Shown piece after piece: positions 35,288 through 36,743 of a stretch of DNA of 36,743 nt; positions within the stretch are counted from its first letter, which is position 1, and every line of letters starts with the position of its first letter. The notes below the pieces were generated by a model that did no database searches, had not been told where the DNA came from, and worked only from the letters and a program-made list of their open reading frames with translations. Where the stretch lies: positions 1-36,743 of the forward strand of contig NZ_BBCG01000035.1 in NCBI RefSeq assembly GCF_001311925.1, given 5' to 3'. This stretch comes from Cellulosilyticum ruminicola JCM 14822 (GTDB lineage Bacteria; Bacillota; Clostridia; Lachnospirales; Cellulosilyticaceae). A program made the translations under genes and the position numbers.

Positions 35288-36289
35288 ATGCCATTATTTG
35301 AGTCTTATGATAGAAGAATTAACCAAATCAATGCAGTATGTGAAAAATACGGCATTAAAAATATTGAAGAAGCTAGAGAAATCTGTAAAGATAAAGGTTT
35401 CGATCCATACGAAATCGTTAAAGGAATTCAACCAATCGCTTTCGAAAATGCTGGTTGGGCTTACACATTAGGTGCAGCTATCGCTATTAAAAAAGATGTT
35501 CACTTAGCAGCTGATGCAGCTGAAGCTATTGGTGAAGGTCTTCAAGCTTTCTGTATCCCAGGTTCAGTAGCTGATGATCGTAAAGTAGGTTTAGGTCACG
35601 GTAACTTAGGAGCTATGCTTCTTAGAGAAGAAACAAAATGTTTCGCATTCTTAGCTGGTCACGAAAGTTTTGCAGCTGCTGAAGGTGCTATTGGTATTGC
35701 ACGTTCTGCAAACAGAGTACGTAAAGAAGATTTAAGAGTTATCTTAAACGGTCTTGGTAAAGATGCTGCTCAAATCATCTCTCGTATCAATGGATTTACA
35801 TATGTTCAAACACAATTTGACTATGCAACAGGTAAAGTAGCAATCGTTAAAGAGTTCAAATACTCTGACGGTGAACGTTCAAAAGTTCGTTGCTACGGTG
35901 CTGATGATGTTCGTGAAGGTGTTGCAATCATGCACATGGAAGGTGTTGACGTATCTATCACAGGTAACTCAACAAACCCAACTCGTTTCCAACATCCAGT
36001 AGCTGGTACATACAAAAAAGAATGTATTGAACAAGGTAAAAAATACTTCTCAGTAGCTTCTGGTGGTGGTACAGGACGTACACTTCACCCAGATAACATG
36101 GCTGCTGGTCCAGCTTCATACGGTATGACAGATACTATGGGAAGAATGCACTCAGATGCACAATTCGCTGGTTCATCATCAGTTCCTGCTCACGTAGAAA
36201 TGATGGGTCTTATCGGTATGGGTAACAACCCAATGGTAGGTGCTACAGTAGCAGTTGCTGTTGCTATCCAAGAAGCAATGAATAAATAA
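35288..36289 (+). CDS. GGGtGRT protein, conserved partner of unknown function
   Basis: A 333-residue protein carrying the motif ASGGGTGRTLHPDN that gives the family its name. Other clear segments are GLGHGNLGAMLLREET, GHESFAAAEGAIGIARSANRVR and MTDTMGRMHSDAQFAGSSSVPAHVEMMG. It has no signal peptide or membrane helix. The function is not known; constant pairing with the NifU-like protein suggests iron-sulfur or sulfur chemistry. Start: ATG 35288 follows AGGAGGTGCCGAGAA; an ATG at 35237 lies within the upstream gene and is not used. Codon use is strongly biased, as in highly expressed genes, in both members of the pair. Confidence 0.88.
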   Translation: MPLFESYDRRINQINAVCEKYGIKNIEEAREICKDKGFDPYEIVKGIQPIAFENAGWAYTLGAAIAIKKDVHLAADAAEAIGEGLQAFCIPGSVADDRKVGLGHGNLGAMLLREETKCFAFLAGHESFAAAEGAIGIARSANRVRKEDLRVILNGLGKDAAQIISRINGFTYVQTQFDYATGKVAIVKEFKYSDGERSKVRCYGADDVREGVAIMHMEGVDVSITGNSTNPTRFQHPVAGTYKKECIEQGKKYFSVASGGGTGRTLHPDNMAAGPASYGMTDTMGRMHSDAQFAGSSSVPAHVEMMGLIGMGNNPMVGATVAVAVAIQEAMNK

Positions 36290-36386
36290 TGAGTGCATTC
36301 AATGTGTATCAAGGGTTGTAGAAGATATTCTCTTTTAAAATCTGATGCATAGAGTGTTATTCATTTCGTGAATAAATGCAAAATGG

Positions 36387-36437
36387 GTTAGACACGTCAT
36401 TTTAAGCAAAACGCTTATGACGTGTCTAACTTTTTTA
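36387..36437 (+). terminator. Terminator of the NifU-like/GGGtGRT operon
   Basis: A perfect 14-base stem GTTAGACACGTCAT / ATGACGTGTCTAAC, extended by AAGC/GCTT inside, is followed by TTTTTT. The 97 bases between stop and stem hold no visible gene. Confidence 0.92.
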
Positions 36438-36460
36438 AGCAAAAATGGAGTGAATAACTA

Positions 36461-36673
36461 ATGAAAAGAATTAAAATGAGTGTTTCCAATAGCATAACTT
36501 TGGAACAGGGGTGTAATGAATATCTAGATAATTGTAGAGCAAGAAATTTAAGTGTTGATTCACACATTATTTACACCTAGTATGTGCAAATTAAAAACTA
36601 TTTTTTGAAACTTTTATTGCATGTTAAAACAACCCATTTTCAAATTATAATCACTAGATATTTCAAATTATAA
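36461..36673 (+). pseudogene. Relic of a tyrosine recombinase (phage-type integrase) N-terminus
   Basis: ATG 36461 follows GGAGTGA. The frame reads ITLEQGCNEYLDNCRARNLS, typical of the SAM-like core-binding domain of XerC/phage integrases. A TAG follows at 36578 and the frame continues with YVQIKNYFLK and THFQIITRYF, also integrase-like, to a TAA at 36671. The catalytic domain is absent. The stop and the truncation show a decayed or cut-off mobile-element gene. Confidence 0.65.
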
Positions 36674-36690
36674 AAGCTATACAACAGTAT

Positions 36691-36716
36691 AAAAAAACTG
36701 ACTTATTATGTCAGTT
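36691..36716 (-). terminator. Terminator of a minus-strand gene at the right edge
   Basis: The stem AACTGAC/GTCAGTT (36696-36702 and 36710-36716) has its run of T on the minus strand (plus-strand A run from 36691). It would end a transcript entering from beyond the window. Confidence 0.6.
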
Positions 36717-36743
36717 CGATTTCATTTTGTGCAATCATCACGA
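36706..36743 (-). CDS. C-terminal end of a minus-strand gene (partial)
   Basis: Only one minus-strand frame is open from the right edge. It ends in MIAQNEIELT with TAA at 36706-36708, inside the hairpin loop that follows as a terminator. Position and terminator suggest a real gene end; the family cannot be identified. Confidence 0.35.
   Translation of the reverse strand, partial: VMIAQNEIELT

Overview
The window is AT-rich chromosomal DNA from an anaerobic, spore-forming low-GC Firmicute (Clostridia). This rests on strong AGGAGG ribosome sites, T-box leaders, a class III (oxygen-sensitive) ribonucleotide reductase, and a Csp/SleC spore-germination locus. The gene set would suit the Lachnospirales/Cellulosilyticum neighbourhood, but that placement is recalled rather than tested.

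Layout. 1-1.8 kb: a gene tail, an Sfp-type phosphopantetheinyl transferase and glutamate racemase. 1.8-4.7 kb (minus strand): a membrane GGDEF protein and an HD-GYP protein, probably a cyclic-di-GMP pair. 5-7.4 kb: a DUF4340 membrane protein and a YitT protein. 7.5-8.9 kb: a CymR-like Rrf2 repressor with cysK. 9.1-12.8 kb: ung, a T-box leader with asnA, a small DMT transporter and a lactate/malate dehydrogenase relative. 12.8-13.5 kb (minus): a decayed T-box-like leader in front of an iorA relic. 13.6-16.4 kb (minus): nrdD-nrdG behind repeated operator-like sequences. 16.5-17.2 kb: a DEDDh exonuclease. 17.3-25 kb: four tandem Csp-type subtilases. 25.2-29.7 kb: an ABC exporter operon with a CARDB-like surface protein. 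30.1-31.5 kb (minus): sleC with a possible 28-codon coupled ORF. 31.6-34.5 kb: a secreted M16 peptidase. 34.5-36.3 kb: a NifU/IscU-like protein with its GGGtGRT partner, codon-biased like highly expressed genes. 36.4-36.7 kb: an integrase relic and the end of a minus-strand gene.

The most interesting part is the germination locus. Three of the four Csp proteins keep the Asp-His-Ser triad. The second has lost all three residues and has a long unrecognised N-terminal region. In clostridia, Csp proteases convert pro-SleC to the active cortex hydrolase, and a catalytically dead Csp (CspC of C. difficile) acts in germinant signalling. Here the candidate receptor, proteases and SleC substrate lie within 15 kb.

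Caution: five genes that should be intact (murI, cymR, nrdD and two csp genes) are each broken by one missing base next to a short homopolymer, and the iorA relic has two similar lesions. All are losses of one base, which points to sequencing or assembly error. I annotated these as single genes.
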